This document shows positions 1-14,120 of a stretch of DNA of 64,000 nt, piece by piece. Both the position numbers and the translations under genes were made by a program. Every line of letters begins with the position of its first letter. Within the stretch, counting starts at the first letter, position 1. Origin of the DNA: Pontederia crassipes (lineage: Eukaryota; Streptophyta; Magnoliopsida; Commelinales; Pontederiaceae). The stretch is from assembly GCA_030549335.1 (NCBI GenBank), contig CM060195.1:13359501-13423500 (forward strand). Direction: 5' to 3'. The notes below the pieces were generated by a model, which made no database searches, was not told the DNA's origin, and saw only the letters and a list, made by a program, of their open reading frames with translations.

Positions 1-3000
1 AAGAATTGGAAAAAGATTAAGTAATAAACATGTGGATGATTATTATCTACATGAAGAATCGGTCCTACGGTATCTAAAGAATGAAAATACAAGAAACAAA
101 TTTGTTTCTTATAATTCATATTTTCTATCTCTTTCATGATCGTCCTACTCATGGACTTCTTCTACTGACTGCAGCAGTATGAAGAGGAAAATGATTAGGC
201 ATAACATTTGCAAAGAGATATAGATTTAAGAAAGAAATGAGGGAATTACAGGAGTAAACAAAAGATTCGCCTCACACAACAAGTAGATGTGAGATGATAT
301 GAAACCAAGCATGCATAAGTTATGATTTATTGGTATGTCTCATGTGATTCTATTGATTTACTAAGATAGGGGTTTAATGAATTAGCTTATATGTTTATAT
401 TGATAAGTAGGGACCCATAATGCTTTTTGCACCTTAGACTTCATATGACCCCTAAATTATGTTGATAAAGGTCCTAAGCAAATCCAAATTAGTTATACGA
501 ATTTCTAGTTAGATTTTCTTATATTGGGAATAGGAACTGAAATTATTAATCATGTTCAAGTTATGTAATATTGGTTAGACAAGAATCTAAGTATTAGTGA
601 GCTGTCCAAGAATCATGCAGGGATGGGCAAATATAGAAGTTTAAAAGGTTCAGGACACATTGATTTGAATAAATGTTAGAAGAAATTATCAGTAAGTAAG
701 TGACTATCTCACTTAATCAAACATTTAGATCTAGCATACTCATACACATATGTACATATAACATAGTATCCTTAATATATATATATATATATATATATAA
801 AATACATAAATAGATTTAATTAAGTTAGTTTAGTATATAGTAGACTTGAAATGACCACAATATGAAGTATATATATATTATTAATAAAATGAGTTATCTA
901 TCATTATAGTGTAAATATATTTCCAAGATAGACTAATATGGTTGATACAAGAAAAATAAAGGAATTATATAAGAACAGGCAATGCATGAAGGGGTTAAAT
1001 GAATGGGAGAAATTTTGAAAAGATTTAAAGTCTCTTAACTGAGATATGCTTAAGGAAGATAGGAGCCCCAACCATTAAGTATTAAAAGATATAAAAAAAT
1101 CAAGTGAGCAAATTTTAGAAAGTACGAGGGGCTAAGGTAATGTATGAGGAATTTTATAAGTCCCCTACAAAGTTACTGGAGAAGCAAGTTATGCACTGAG
1201 AAGGATGATTATGAAGTAAACTATAAATTTTTAATTGAATTATCTTGACTATGGATATATTTATTAGTTTTCATAATAATGTTCAAATCATAAAGGGTAA
1301 TTAGTCATATAATCATGATAGTTCAAGAGGGAAAATAAAAACCTATATATGTTTAGTTAAAGGGTTAAACAGGTCATCAGACGATACATGGAATGTCCTC
1401 TAAGATGCAAGATATAAGGTGTAGAACGTTCTCTAAGATGCCTTAACGTCAATATGATGAAAAATGTTCAGGATTTTATCTCGATCAAGTGTACCACTCG
1501 TGATTTGATCATAAGTCTTATATTTGGATTGGTTCTCCTTTCCAACTTTAAGATTATTTCGAACCTCTCCCATGTGCTACAAGATGTCGTCAATGCAAAG
1601 GACAATGAAATGATATGCAAAGAAGAAAGATGATTATTTGTCTTCTATTTTGTTGATTGCTTTGTTTTCCTGTCTTATTGTTTGAATTCATTTCATGTGT
1701 TTGTTCGCATTCATGATGTTTTACTAAGGACTTATGTTAGGTAGTGTGCATAAATTGTCTTGTTCACTGAACTTACCATATGTTTCATCGACCGATTGAA
1801 TCATCATCATAAAAGTAATGTTGATTCGGAGTGCTTTTCACTCCCCTATGATTTTTATACCAATTCATTCCCCTATGCATCGAGTTGAAAGATACTCCAC
1901 TCAAGAAGGAAAGAACTTTTCGTGGTAATATATAACACGTAATTATATGATATGACATTGTAAGAAACATATCAATGTAAACCAAGAAGTTAAGATTGAA
2001 GGCAACTCCCATGATAAACATATCGAATAAGGCATTGGTACACGGAGTTGAGACATAGAAAGGATAATGAATGACATTGATTAAGAATTCCAATGACATA
2101 AAATGCTACGAATGATTTGCCCTCAAATGCTTGATTGACTTTGAATATAATTGTCTCAATTGACAATTATCCATTTTTGGACTTTGTTCAATCCCTCAAG
2201 ATATCTGATTCAAGTCGAAGGCCAAGCAACCATACCTCTAGGTGACTATCATCGCACTATACCACAAGAACGTTGACATTGGACGATGTTAAATTCAAAT
2301 GATTTACTGACATAAGATACTAAACTCTCTTGAAGATCTTATGTATATTATCGGATCAATAACTATCTTGTGATCCAACTCATAGATGTAATGATCTGTA
2401 AGGCTTACAAAAATTATGGGATTGTGTTAAAGTTGTACTTTAAATTCTAATGTTAAACGATTAGGCAATATAAAGATTCCATAAGAAGAAATGAAATATT
2501 AAAGAGCTTAACTAATGATAAATATAAAGGCCGAAGATGACGTTAGAGTGTGATTAATTAATTATATCTAACTACAATTATCATAGGTTGGGAATAGGTC
2601 AAATATAAAGATAAAAGAAAAGATAGTAAGTGCAAAGGATGTTGAAAAAGAAATTAATGTAATTTTAGAAGAGTAAATATAAGTGCTTGCTCATTAGGTT
2701 GTGATATAGCAATGTGATTGAAAATAATAATAAGCGTGTTCACTAACACTCCTTTTAAGGAGGTTATTGACCCGAACACTTATAATAATATACCCTAAAA
2801 TTTTAGTAGATAAAAGAACTATCCAGACTTTGGAATACATGCTGAGAGCATGTACATTGGAATAGCATGGTGGATGGGACGATCATTTATATTTGATCGA
2901 ATTTACTTATGATAATGGTCACCATTCAAATATTTTAGGACTCCGTTTGATTTTAATTGGCAACCTTGTTGTTCACCCACACAATTGGGTGGAATAGGCA

Positions 3001-3560
3001 AAGAGAAAACCATGAATGAAGAGAATATGCTGAGACGGTTGAATTAATTAAGAAAAGGTTTAAAAAGCAAAAGAGCTATACAAAAGCATATCGTTAATAC
3101 TAGTGATCAGATGCTATTGGAGGTTTCCTATATGAAAGAAAGGTAGATAAGTAAGCAAGGAGTAATTAGTCCTCATTGTGATGGATCATTTAAATATTAA
3201 AGTTAGTCGGCAAGTTACATATAGGTTTATATTACGTTCTTCTTATGGAGGAGTGCATTGCGTATTTCATGTGTTCCTGCTCAAGAAGTACAAGTATGAT
3301 AATGCTAATATCATTTGGATTAAGGGGCCTAACCTAGCCGCAAACCTCACTTTTGCCAAGTGTCCAACTCATATTATGGAACGCAAGGTGTAACATCGAA
3401 AGAATAAGCATGTACCCATGATTCAAGTAGCCTCGCGTTTCACCACGACGAAGAAGTAACATGGAAGCCCGAGTTGGGAATGCGCCAAGAGTTCTCGCAT
3501 TTGTTTAGTAAGTCCTCAATCTCATGCAAAATTCGATGACGAATTTTCTTTTAAGGAGGT
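1..3560 (+). mobile_element. Decayed Ty3/gypsy internal region (integrase end)
   Basis: Fossil LTR retrotransposon cut by the window edge. Between about 2835 and 3400 the forward strand reads like the end of a plant gypsy polyprotein. The order is an integrase core piece (MLRAC, then DDHLYLIEF and NGHHS), the linker that usually follows it, and the C-terminal box YRFILRSSYGGVH with VFHVFLLKKY. A purine-rich tract with TTTAAGGAGG lies just before the LTR at 3561, as expected for a polypurine tract. From 1 to about 2800 the sequence is A+T-rich and I cannot recognise gag, protease or RT. It is broken and old. The assignment to gypsy is firm for the integrase end and inferred for the rest. Confidence 0.65.
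776..799. repeat. (AT)n microsatellite
   Basis: An alternating AT run of about 24 bases within the decayed gypsy internal region. Confidence 0.8.
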
Positions 3561-5653
3561 TATAATGTGACAACTCAAAAAAAAAAGAACATAAACTAAT
3601 GGGCTTGTAACAACCCGTTAACCACAACCTTAATTAACCTAACTCTAAACCCCTCTCTCCTTTTTACCAAGAGCCGCACGGCACCCTTAATTCCCCACGC
3701 AAAAAGCACCTCCTCTCTCTTCCTCCCTTTCCCTCCTCACGTACAGGAATCAAATGCAGCCCTCCATGCCCCACTGCTTCATGCACGCACAACAGCACAC
3801 GTCGGATTCACACATGGTAAAGACGAGGACACCTCCCCTTCCTGGATTTTTTTGGAACGCTTGGCAATAATCAGAGAGGTCGACAGGTTTTGCTGCACAC
3901 CGAGAAGAAAAAGAAACAATCCAATCCTTTCTCTCTCAAATATGCCTCTCGATGTTGAAATCCATAGCAAAGTTGCTGATTGTTCTTAATTGGATTTTAG
4001 GAGGCCAGCCCTAAGGAGAGTGAGAGCAAGCACAGGAAGAACAGGGAGGATACATGCAATAGATTTTTCGATGAATCAAAGAACAGATTAATCGTGAATA
4101 GAGTTGGGTGAATTGAAATCACCTTGCATGACCCTTGAATAGATTTGATTCTGCCCTATTGATTCTGTAAAGATGAAGACAAGAAGAAGAAGTTCTTGCT
4201 TGATTGTTTGATTTCATGATTCTTGATTGTTTAAATTAATTTGCATGTATGTTTTGATTTACTGTTGTTCTGTCACTGTTGATTAATTGTTAGGATGTAG
4301 GGATTAGTTTAGGATGTAATTATGTTAGGGTTTTTGGAGAATGACTTATGAAATTATCAGAACGCCGACCGGTCGACCGGCCCGCATGCATTGTAGAAAC
4401 CGGTCGACCGATTTATTGAATCCCACAGCCAATATCATTATACATCGACCGGTCGACCAATCCTCCTATATCACGACTTGACCGATCAATCGATCTCTGA
4501 ACTCTAACAGCCGGCCGGTCGACCGTTCAATGGAACGGATCGACCGATCTGTCCGACTTAGAGTTAGTTTGTTAAACCCACCGGTCTACCGATCTGAGCA
4601 GATAGGTCGACCGACCTCCAGAACCGATCGACTGATTTCCAGTTATCCCTTTTTATCACATTTATCAATAATTCTTGATCCTGATTTGAATCTCGTCTAC
4701 TCTCATCTGATTTATTATAATAATGACTAAATTAATGTTACATGATTTATTTATGATCTATACATGATTCAAGGTATGAATTCACGAGATGATTCATTCC
4801 ACCATGAGTCCTTTTTGTTCCTATGTCATGATTGAATAATGAATAATAAGATTTTAAAGTTATTAATAAGTTCAGATAGAAGATGAATAATGTGTTGCCA
4901 GTCTAAGCCAAATGCCACAAGATAAGGGTCGCTCACTTGGTCATGGTTTGATCACCCATTGACCCGCACACGGCTGTATCATTTGCTCGGCATACCCCAA
5001 GAACTAAAGGCACCTAAAGTTACCATATTCCTAATAATAAACCAACATCAAGAAGCATGATTAAGTCAAGTCAAGTTATCGTCAAGATTTTCAAGTATGT
5101 CATGTTTTCAAGTTTACTATGCATCATTTGATTCTCATGATTTATGATATTCACTTATTCTTATTATGATTTATGATGCTGCCATATTATCCTTTTCACG
5201 TTCAAGTTTATTTACCTCTTATTATTCTATTCATATTATGCATTGTATATCATATGGTTCTCCACTAGGCTGTAAAGTTTAAGGGAGGACCTCCTCCCCT
5301 GTGTCTGATTTCCACAGGACCAGGTCAATGACGATGTGAAATATGTGTGTGGTGACAAAGCTCTGGCGATAAAAAAGCACATGAACCACAGGTCTTATTA
5401 GATTTCTTTTCCTTCCGCATTTATAGATTCATGATGTAGAACTTCATTTTATGTCCTAAAGATGATATAGTCACTTCTAAACTTTCGCAATTAAAGTTAT
5501 TCTTTTTCTTTTATTTCTTTATTATTCTTTATTCTGCTGACGTCTCGGTTCTTGACTGAGATATGATTAATATGATGGTCAAAGTCATAGCATGTCGTAG
5601 CGTCTCCAGGTTGGTCTTCGCCACGTGACGGGGGTCGATTTGGGGGCGTTATA
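3561..5653 (+). mobile_element. 3' LTR of the decayed gypsy element, Del/Tekay-like
   Basis: It follows a polypurine tract and begins TATAATGTGAC. It ends GGGGGCGTTATA, which resembles the TGTAACG...CGTTACA ends of Del/Tekay-type chromoviruses after C-to-T decay. Length is about 2.1 kb, typical of those long LTRs. It contains a cluster of GGTCGACC-type palindromes (4360-4640). Its tail resembles that of another LTR ending at 59346 (CACGTGA, GGGGTCGA, GGGGCGTTATA). The 5' LTR would lie outside the window, so the target duplication cannot be tested. The right flank is ATATA. Confidence 0.6.
4360..4640. repeat. Cluster of GGTCGACC-type palindromic motifs
   Basis: ACCGGTCGACCGG and degenerate relatives (TCGACCGGTCGACC, GGTCGACCG, CGATCGACTG) recur many times in about 280 bases inside the LTR at 3561-5653. 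The spacing is irregular, so this is a motif cluster and not a tandem array. Confidence 0.8.
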
Positions 5654-6437
5654 ATATATACTTATTATATATACTATTCTATGACACAATATGAAGAAAC
5701 TTATTATGTAATTACTTTTCGTACTAAGTTGTTTTTAGCATAATGTACGTATCTATATTTTATGTATATATATACTAAAATGAAAGAAATTTTTGGACAA
5801 ATATTATTAGTGAAAAAATATTATAATTTCTATGCTAGAGAAAATTAGAAAGTAACTATTAAACATTATAATTTATTTGATAAAACATATTATCTAAGAA
5901 ACAAAATTTAAACTATATTGCACGAATTTATTGTCATAAATATATATTATCAATATCTATATTATATTATATTATGTTATATATATATATATATATTCTA
6001 TGTTTATCTATCTGTATATATCAATATATATTAAAAAGAAAAAGTCTTAGAACAAATATCAGTAGGATATCTATATTTATCTACTTATAATTATAATTTT
6101 TATGTTAGAGAACATTTACAACTAACTATAAAAATAATTTATTCATTAAAACTATATTATCTAACTAACAAAATGGTAATCATATTATATCAATATTTAC
6201 ATAATTAAGACATCAATTTATTGTAGTAGATATCAAATCATATATCAATATCTACATATTAAAAGAAAACAAGTCTTAGTATATATATATCAAGACAAAA
6301 ACAAAAAAATATATAATTTATTAAAAAAACATCATTGTATCATTTTATAATTCATTATCAACTAATGAAACTAAATGTTATTAAAAATATTAATATTATA
6401 ATATATGGGATCATTTGATGATGCTGTTATAACAATA
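5654..6437. other. Very A+T-rich DNA, no gene seen
   Basis: Mostly TATA- and AATT-type sequence without open frames of note. The last 83 bases (6355-6437) are repeated at 8741-8825. Confidence 0.7.
6355..6437. repeat. Direct repeat copy 1 (Helitron-occupied)
   Basis: About 83 bases nearly identical to 8741-8825 (CAACTAATGAAACTAAATG and onward through ATATGGGATCATTTGATG). This copy stops at AACAATA and passes straight into the Helitron CTAG end. Confidence 0.85.
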
Positions 6438-6470
6438 CTAGTATAAGGCCCGGTGCGATGCACGGGAGCA
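6438..6470 (-). mobile_element. Helitron 3' terminus (minus strand)
   Basis: On the minus strand the sequence reads a GC hairpin (CCCGTGC, GAT-type loop, GCACCGGG) and then eleven bases ending CTAG, followed by T. This is the Helitron 3' signature: a short hairpin just inside a CTRR end, inserted between A and T. On the plus strand the element therefore begins at 6438 and runs rightward. The 5' TC end was not found, so its length is unknown, and no Rep/helicase coding was seen. It is probably non-autonomous. The host A at 6437 fits an AT target. Confidence 0.6.
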
Positions 6471-9400
6471 TAACAAATTGCTCATATAAAAAGTTTAAAA
6501 CTGATATTAATGGTACAAAAAAGTCATGCAACTATAAACAAATAATATAATAAATAAAGAAACAATATTATAATGTCTCAAGATAAATTTTAATTTTTTT
6601 GTATAATATACTTGTGTACTCATTTATTATTTTTCTATACAAAATTTTAAGACCTTTTTTATTTGTTAGCCGTGAAATAACTTATTGTCCATGTGTAAAC
6701 ACTTATTTTTTTAGAAATAATCTCACATAGATAATGAACGCGGTCTCCTTGCAAAATGAAAAAAGTAGTCAAATCTATATATTTTAAAATATAATTTTAT
6801 ATTTTTAATATAATAATATATTTCTATTGATACCTTTTTATTTTCTAATATTATTTCGTTAGAGTGCGTATTGTTCAGATTATAATAATCGAACATTGTA
6901 CAATCTAATCATACAAACTTTGAGATTTCATTACATCTTAATTAGATATAAGAGATGAAGTCAATATTTTCAGTCATGCTACATAAAAAAACATTGAAAA
7001 AGATATTTAATTTATCAAATAATTTTAAATCATATACAACCTAACGCAGTATACCACATAGTGAAATCAATGTGGCAACTCGTCATCTCTTTTCTTAATT
7101 TAACATTAAAATATTTGCATGTATACTTATATAAAAAAATGCTCTATCAGTTTATTAGCATTATATGCATTTAATATTATGCCACAAAAGATATTTTACG
7201 AAAAAATTGAATATAAGATACCTTATTTAATAAGATAGAAATTATTTATATCTTAGTTTTATTTATTGACAATTGTTATCGATTAAAGAAAATAAAAATG
7301 AAAAAGTAGCTACTAAAAAATCATAGATAACTCGTTAGGAAATACTCATTTTATTTATAGTAGTTAAAAAGTTTGTTATTAACTTATTATATAATAAAAG
7401 ATTACAAATTCTAATTGTTTGATATTATAAAATTGTTGATATACATGAGTCTCTATCTTCCTAAGTTTTACAAAATAACAACTTGATAACAACAAAAAAA
7501 TAACTATACACATCTAAAAAATTTTACCATAAATAATATATGATTATAAATAATATTAGCACAAAATATATCATTTATTTCATATATTATTGAGTATCAT
7601 ATTACTGTTTCTAGAAAAAAACTTTCATTTATAGCATTTGAAAATTTTGTTATTAGTTCATTAGAATATCTTAATCAATTAACAAACTATTAATAATAAT
7701 AACATAATAAGTAATTTTGGTTGAATATTTTTTATTAGTTGATTACATATCTTATATTAGTTTATAATGACATATCCAATAACAAAGTAATTACGAATCT
7801 AAGTTGTTTAATATTTTAAAATGATTCATATAGTTAAGTGTTTAATCACCACAACTTGACAACAATAAAATATAATTGTATAAAATTACAAATTGTTAGC
7901 ATAAATAATATATGATTATAAATATTATTACCACAAAATTATATCATCTACTTCATATATTATTAGTTACATGAAAAAATTATTTATAGTAATTGAATAA
8001 TTTGTTTAACTTATACTTATATACATACATAAAGAGATTTATATAATAATAAAATAAAATGATTAAATTTGGTTGATTATTTTATTGTTAATTGATCAAT
8101 CCTATATTGATTTATAATTAATTATGACATATAGATATACATATAATAATAAATTAATAAAGTGTTAGTAATAATAAAATAATTAAATTTGGTTGATTAT
8201 TTTGTTGTCAGCAGATTAAGTATCATGTATTGATTATAATGAACTATTCAACCATAATAAAATAATTACGAATTATAGTTGTTTCCATAATGTAAAATGA
8301 TTGATATATGTAAGTCTTCTACCATAGAATAACAACATAACAACAATAAAAAATAACTATGTACAACTAAAATTTATTAGTATACATCATATATAAATAT
8401 AAATATTAGCAAAAAAGTATATAATTTATTTCATATATTATTTGTTACAGAAAAAATATTTTATTTATATTAGTTGAATACTTTATTTAACCTCTTACTT
8501 ATATATAGATATGCATTCATAGATAAATAAGTTGTAAACAGATACATGTTATCATAAATATTATATTTAAAAATTTATTATACTTACATTAATTGTCGAT
8601 AGATATTATCATTAGAGTATGAAATACATGTCTTTAACTCGAGGTACAAATCATAACATAATATTTTTAGTCTTTCCTTATATATATAAATTATAATATA
8701 AAAGTTTTACATATGTAAGTCTTTCCTTATATATTATAAATTATCAACTAATGAAACTAAATGTTATTAAAAAAATATTAATATTATAATATATGGGATC
8801 ATTTGATGAAGCTATTATAACAATATACTATTGCCAAAAGATATATTCCTATCATAATATATAACTATTGAATCCAATATAGTAATTATATCATATGAAT
8901 ATTTAAATTATTTGTTAAAAATATATTTAAGGATGATTAGATTGTGACATGTGGCATAATCTAACTATCTATATTTAAAATGAAAGAAGTTTTAAGATAA
9001 ATAGCTTTAGGATGAAAAATAAATTATTTTAATTTATTTGTGTCTTTATCTAATGTTAACTAACTCATATATCACATTTCTTAATTATAATATATATATT
9101 TATAAGATTAAATATATTATCATAATCTTCTTTCTCTATGTCTAATTGGTGTTTTTAGTTATAATTTATATATTTATATTCACAATTATATTATATTACC
9201 TTCTATTTTCTTTTATCAAATCGATAGGTACATTATTTCTTATATTCATAATTGCAATATATTTTCTCCAAGATGATTAATTGATTTATTGGTTTAAAGT
9301 TGTCAAACTATTAAATATTGATAATCTCAAATATATTATCTATTTTTCTATTCATTATTTTTTTTAATATAAGAGAATAAAAAATGTTATCAATATCTGC

Positions 9401-11560
9401 TATATTATTTATTTCGTCTAATTAGATAATTGAGGATATATAATATCTAAATTATGAATATATTTTGTGAAATAATCTAATAAAACTAACTATAACAATA
9501 TATTGTTATTGTAATATGTAACATTCGATTCTACAAACTAACCAATATTATATATATTTAGAAAATTAATTAAAGGAAAATATCTAAAAAATAAACATGA
9601 TTATTACAATTATTTGGAACTTTTATATTTTATACTTTAATATTTATTTAATTCATAAATATAAAATACAAAATTATTTATATTTGACAAATATAATTTT
9701 TATTTGTATAATATCCGCAGGGACAATATGTTTATTTTTAACATTTTTTTATGACTAAAAAAGTATATTACGAGTTGATACGGATTTAAAAAAAGTTCAT
9801 CCTTTTTAAAAATGTGCTCTGTATGTTTTTATTAAAATATTTTTTATTTCATATTGAATAACTTAGCATATAATGCAATGTTATTATTTTATATAGATTT
9901 AACTTCTTTTGCTAGTTTGTGTTAATATTCATAAAATATTTTAAGTATACAACCAAATACCACATTGAAGATTTATTGTCGCCTATAATATAATCAAGAG
10001 ATGATTTTTCTGCACAATATTCATCGTCTAATTTACTTTAGACTATCTGAGATTAATATTCATAATATTCATCTAAATTATTTTTTATTATAATAAATAT
10101 ATTTTTAATTAATATTTAATGAATACATTAATCATATGATATCAGATAAAATCGTAAAATCATGCGACCAAAATCAAGATCGTATTAAGATCTTACACAT
10201 AAGATCATCAAGTTAAATTGAGATCAATAAGGGGTAGTAAGATTGTAAAATCGTAAGATCTTAATATCTAAATCAAGAACTTGACAATCTTAGGCACATG
10301 AACATGCTATGAATATGTGCGAATGCAAAATATTTTATTGAGAGTCTCATTTGTCACTGTCAAGCACGTGATGCGAAACGATCTTACCGGATTAGTTAAA
10401 CTCAAGGTGGACCAACCTCCAACTTGTGGATCAATATATTATTATAAAATATTTTGATTTTACTCGTTAGCGCAGCACGGATTGGATTGTCAGCACCACT
10501 TTTAAAAAATCGGAGACTACTAAAAAAAGGCACATAAACACAACACATATTGAGCTATGTTTTCTGATATTTTAAAAATCAAATCGAACCGATCGATCCA
10601 ACCAATCTGGTTCATTGTCAAATTGGAAATGACAAAAGATCGGATTGGCTCAGAAAAAATTGGAAAAATAAAATTGAATCGATAAATTAGGTGCAACCTG
10701 ATTTTTTTATTTTTTTCAGAAAAATAATATATGTGGAAAATTTTTATTAGATGACATGAATAATTATAGTTACCAAAATTATTTTATATAAAATTGGAAT
10801 GCTGCAAAGATTGAGGGAGAAAGAAAGGAAAGAATTTAAAATAAAAAATAAAAGGAAAGATATAGTTGGAAGAAATAAAGAAAATGAAAATACATTATTA
10901 AGAGAATAATAAAATAAAAGTGAATTATAGTTAAAAAAGAATAAAATATAATTATGATTTTAATTTGAAAATAAATTTAGACTATTATATCAGTAATAAT
11001 ATATATAATAAAATAAAATAATTATTTAATATAACATCTAGTAATAGATAATAGTTATTAAATTGATTTAATCAATTTTGTAGTAATTTATATATTATAT
11101 TACTCTTAATAATATTATATAAAAATTGATTTCAACGAGTTAAAATCTGGTTGAACCGGTCAGACCTTGACTCGGTTGGCATGCTGATTCGATTTTCACT
11201 CCAACTTTTAAAACATTAATGTTTTCATGACAACAACTACATTCTTTGACATTTCTGTCCAAAAAATAATGAAAGTCATCTAATTCCGGTGAACTATGTA
11301 TATAGGAGAGAACAACAAACAACAAATTTAATTTCTTAGGTTCAAAATATTTGCAATTTTATGAGAAAACCCTTTGATTATGATAGTAATTAAAAAATTG
11401 GTATAATAAAAATAATGATATTGTCGCAATAGGTTCTTATATCGTGTTTGAGTTGGCATCGAAAAGTCCATTACTAATGGAAAGATAATACAAATCCATA
11501 ATCCAAAAATATGGTGGAGCGCCTTTGACGTGGTCTTCATACGTGTGAACACAACAATAA
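6471..11560. other. Long A+T-rich stretch, no host gene recognised
   Basis: About 5 kb of extreme A+T content with many ATATAT, AATAAT and ATTAAT runs and no credible coding frame. Part is probably Helitron interior. Around 10140-10310 short GATCGTAAAATC/AAGATCTTA-like words recur in both orientations, and at 10560-10680 there is a patch of CGATC/GGATTGG words. I could not assign either to a family. Confidence 0.6.
8741..8825. repeat. Direct repeat copy 2 (apparent empty site)
   Basis: Nearly identical to 6355-6437, with a 2-base length difference in an A-run. Here AACAATA continues into TACTATTGCC instead of a Helitron end, so the pair looks like an occupied and an unoccupied AT target. Confidence 0.8.
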
Positions 11561-11569
11561 CAAGATTGG

Positions 11570-11900
11570 TGTAACATCCAGAACAATGTGCCCAAAAGCA
11601 CAACAAAAAGATCCTTAGGTTTACTATTATCCCTTTTATTGATATGATGTGCCTTAAAAAGATATTCTCCTCCATCTAAAATTCACATTTGAAGAACTTG
11701 ACATAGAGTTGAAGAAGTTTTTAGTATGATATGAAAGTACTTCTAATGCTGCTTGGGAACTGAAGAAATGGATTAGAATATCATCCATAAACACTATAAC
11801 AAATTGACTCAAATATTACTTAATGTCCTTTTCATCAAGTCCCCGAAGGCTGGGCTTCAAATCTATATAAGCCTTTCAACTCTTTCTTCGTGCTTCTCTT
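11570..11900 (-). pseudogene. Ty3/gypsy reverse-transcriptase scrap
   Basis: Fossil. On the minus strand the region around the catalytic YxDD-type box of a gypsy RT is recognisable (FVIVFMDDILI), followed by a piece matching the later HIISKxGI segment (HIISIKGIIVN). It is short, broken, and lacks recognisable LTRs. It lies directly beside a LINE fragment in the same orientation. Confidence 0.6.
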
Positions 11901-12009
11901 TACTCTTCTTTAACAGCAGCCTACATATTATTTAAAGAATTTGACTAAGTCCAAGAAATAGAAAAAAACAATGCATTCCCATTAATTTCTTATGATAAAA
12001 AGTTCAAAG

Positions 12010-13275
12010 CAATCTTTTTTTTAGAGGATAAAGGATGGATGCCTTTTGCATTCATCCAATTTTATTTCAAAAAGGTCACACTGAACATAGAGAAGAAAAA
12101 CTTAAATATTTTTCCCAATCCTTCATCAACTTAGTCATTGTAGATAAAATATTTTCAGTGTAACATCTTTCCCCTCTAAATAAGCATCCATTTCTTTGTG
12201 TCCATATAGACCACAATATAGCAAATGGTTCATTTTGTCGTTGTCAGGGTAGATATGTTTGAATGTTGAAATTTGGCCCAGCATGCCGAAATGAACTCCA
12301 GAAGTTGTTCGTAGAAGTCACATCAAGCCATGAGCATTGGGAACCTGCTGTACCAGTCTTGATACTGGGCATTCGAAAAATAAGTGGTTTAAGCCTTCCA
12401 TTGCATGATTCTACACAAGTTGTACTCGCATCTCGATCCCATCTTTGTCTGTAACATCCACGCCTTAACAATCACCCAAATCTTTTTATCTTTAGTGGTA
12501 TATGAAGCACCCAAATCAGGTGGCAATTTATACACAACAAACGGTCACTAGTTGTATTTGTGCTATCCATGATCTTGAAGACTCTATTGACTGAAAAGTC
12601 TCCAACTGCCCATGTCCAAGAATCTTGTCTGTAGTTGTTCGGCTTCACCCCTTCAAGTCTCTCCAAAATTAAAAGGAGGTCACTCATCCGCTGTTCAGAG
12701 AGGTGAGAGACAAAACGTGGCATCCAAACTCCATTTTCTAGTTGCATGTTTATTTTGAGCTAGAGCATATAATCTCGGAAACAACCTTGAAAAAAGCTCA
12801 TTCGAGATCCATGGATCTTCCCAGAAATGAAAGCTAATTCTTGAACCCAAGGAAGTGACAAAAAAAGGGTGTATTCTTGGAATAACAGATGTGAAGCTCC
12901 TCCAAAAATAGGAAGATTTTGGTGGATTTATAGACCTTTATTCCCATGATAAAGTGTGACCATAACAAGCATTCATTATGGAGAGCCAAACATCTTTAGG
13001 GTTGGAGCTGCTCATTAACCTCATCAACCATTTTGTAAGAAGAGCATCATTCATATTTCGAAGAAATTTTATTCCTAGTCCACCTTCTGTCACCGGACGA
13101 CATACCTCTGCCCATGCCACCATATGCAAACATCTTCCACCATTACCAGATTGTCGCCATAGAAATCCTCGCCTAAGAGCTTCAATACGCAATATTATTC
13201 CTTCATGCAACCGAAATACTGACAATGGTTGAAAGAACGGATTTGATCATAATCAATCTTCCACCTCAAAGCAAT
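12010..13275 (-). mobile_element. 5'-truncated plant L1-type LINE
   Basis: Minus-strand pieces occur in the order expected for the end of a plant L1 ORF2. First come GGRLIMIKSVLST and FRLHEGIILRIEALRRGFLW (about 13145-13265), then VAWAEVCRPVTEGGLGI with LLTKWLMRL (about 12990-13120). These are followed by a FHFWEDPWISNELF segment (about 12790-12850), a WTWAVGDFSVNRVFK segment with PLKIKRF (12480-12620), and the Cys-containing zf-RVT region (12250-12460). These frames are interrupted by at least three frame changes. The 3' end lies near an AATAAAATTGGA-like stretch and an A-run (T-run at 12016-12022 on +). The endonuclease and RT core are missing, so this is a dead 1.27-kb 5' truncation. Confidence 0.8.
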
Positions 13276-14120
13276 ATTTTTACAATAATTTAATCTTTAA
13301 CCATAGAAGCACAGTATTACATGTCACTATGCATAGAGCGAAGGATAGTTAAAGCGGAATAGTCATCGTGATTGTATAGGTGTCCAAATATGTTGCAAAG
13401 TACTTCATTTGCAATTAACAAGACTATATTATCCCAAAAATAGGAACCAAGCAGGTGATCTTTTACATTAGCAAGTAATTAAGAAAAGCTACAACAGAAA
13501 TGATGAACAACTCAAGCAATATGGAGAAAATCACGGACAGCGCAAAACAACATGGTGAAATAATGCCCTTTTGTATGCATCAAGCATATTAGTAAAACAT
13601 ATAAACTTCAAAGGCATGGAGAATTTTTTTAAGAGTGGCATGGAAAAAAATGCATGACTTGTCGGCCAAAATATCCGTATCTAAATATCTTGCATCATAG
13701 GAGCGTCAACGCTGCATAGGTAACATATGGCATCAGTGAAGTCTAGGCTAATGGTAGGACAATATGTAATAAGCATATTATACATTGAAACTTATGAATT
13801 ATAAACCAAAATATAACAAGTCACATCACAATATCAAGTATAAAATTACTTGTGAATCAACATAAAAGATTTTAAATATATTAGCATCACATGTAAACTT
13901 CGTTATGCTACCTATATTCCTTTTTTATATAAATCTGATCATTTTATCAAATTAAAGTAAAATAGTTTTTTATGAAAAACTTAAAATTTTGCCCAAAAAA
14001 GTAAAATTTTGTTTTGCTTTTGATAAGAATATAAATTAATGATGTTGCTCTTCTTAATAACTAAAACTTTTAGGAAAATTAGTTACTCATCAAATTTAAC
14101 ATAGCATTTGAACCAAAGGT
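13276..14120. other. Unassigned A+T-rich spacer
   Basis: No gene or recognised repeat seen. There are A- and T-rich runs around 13920-14010. Confidence 0.5.

Noticed and set aside
11328-11675. 115-codon minus frame as an independent gene
   Set aside because: Its start matches a gypsy RT segment and the rest shows no family. It is part of the retroelement scrap.
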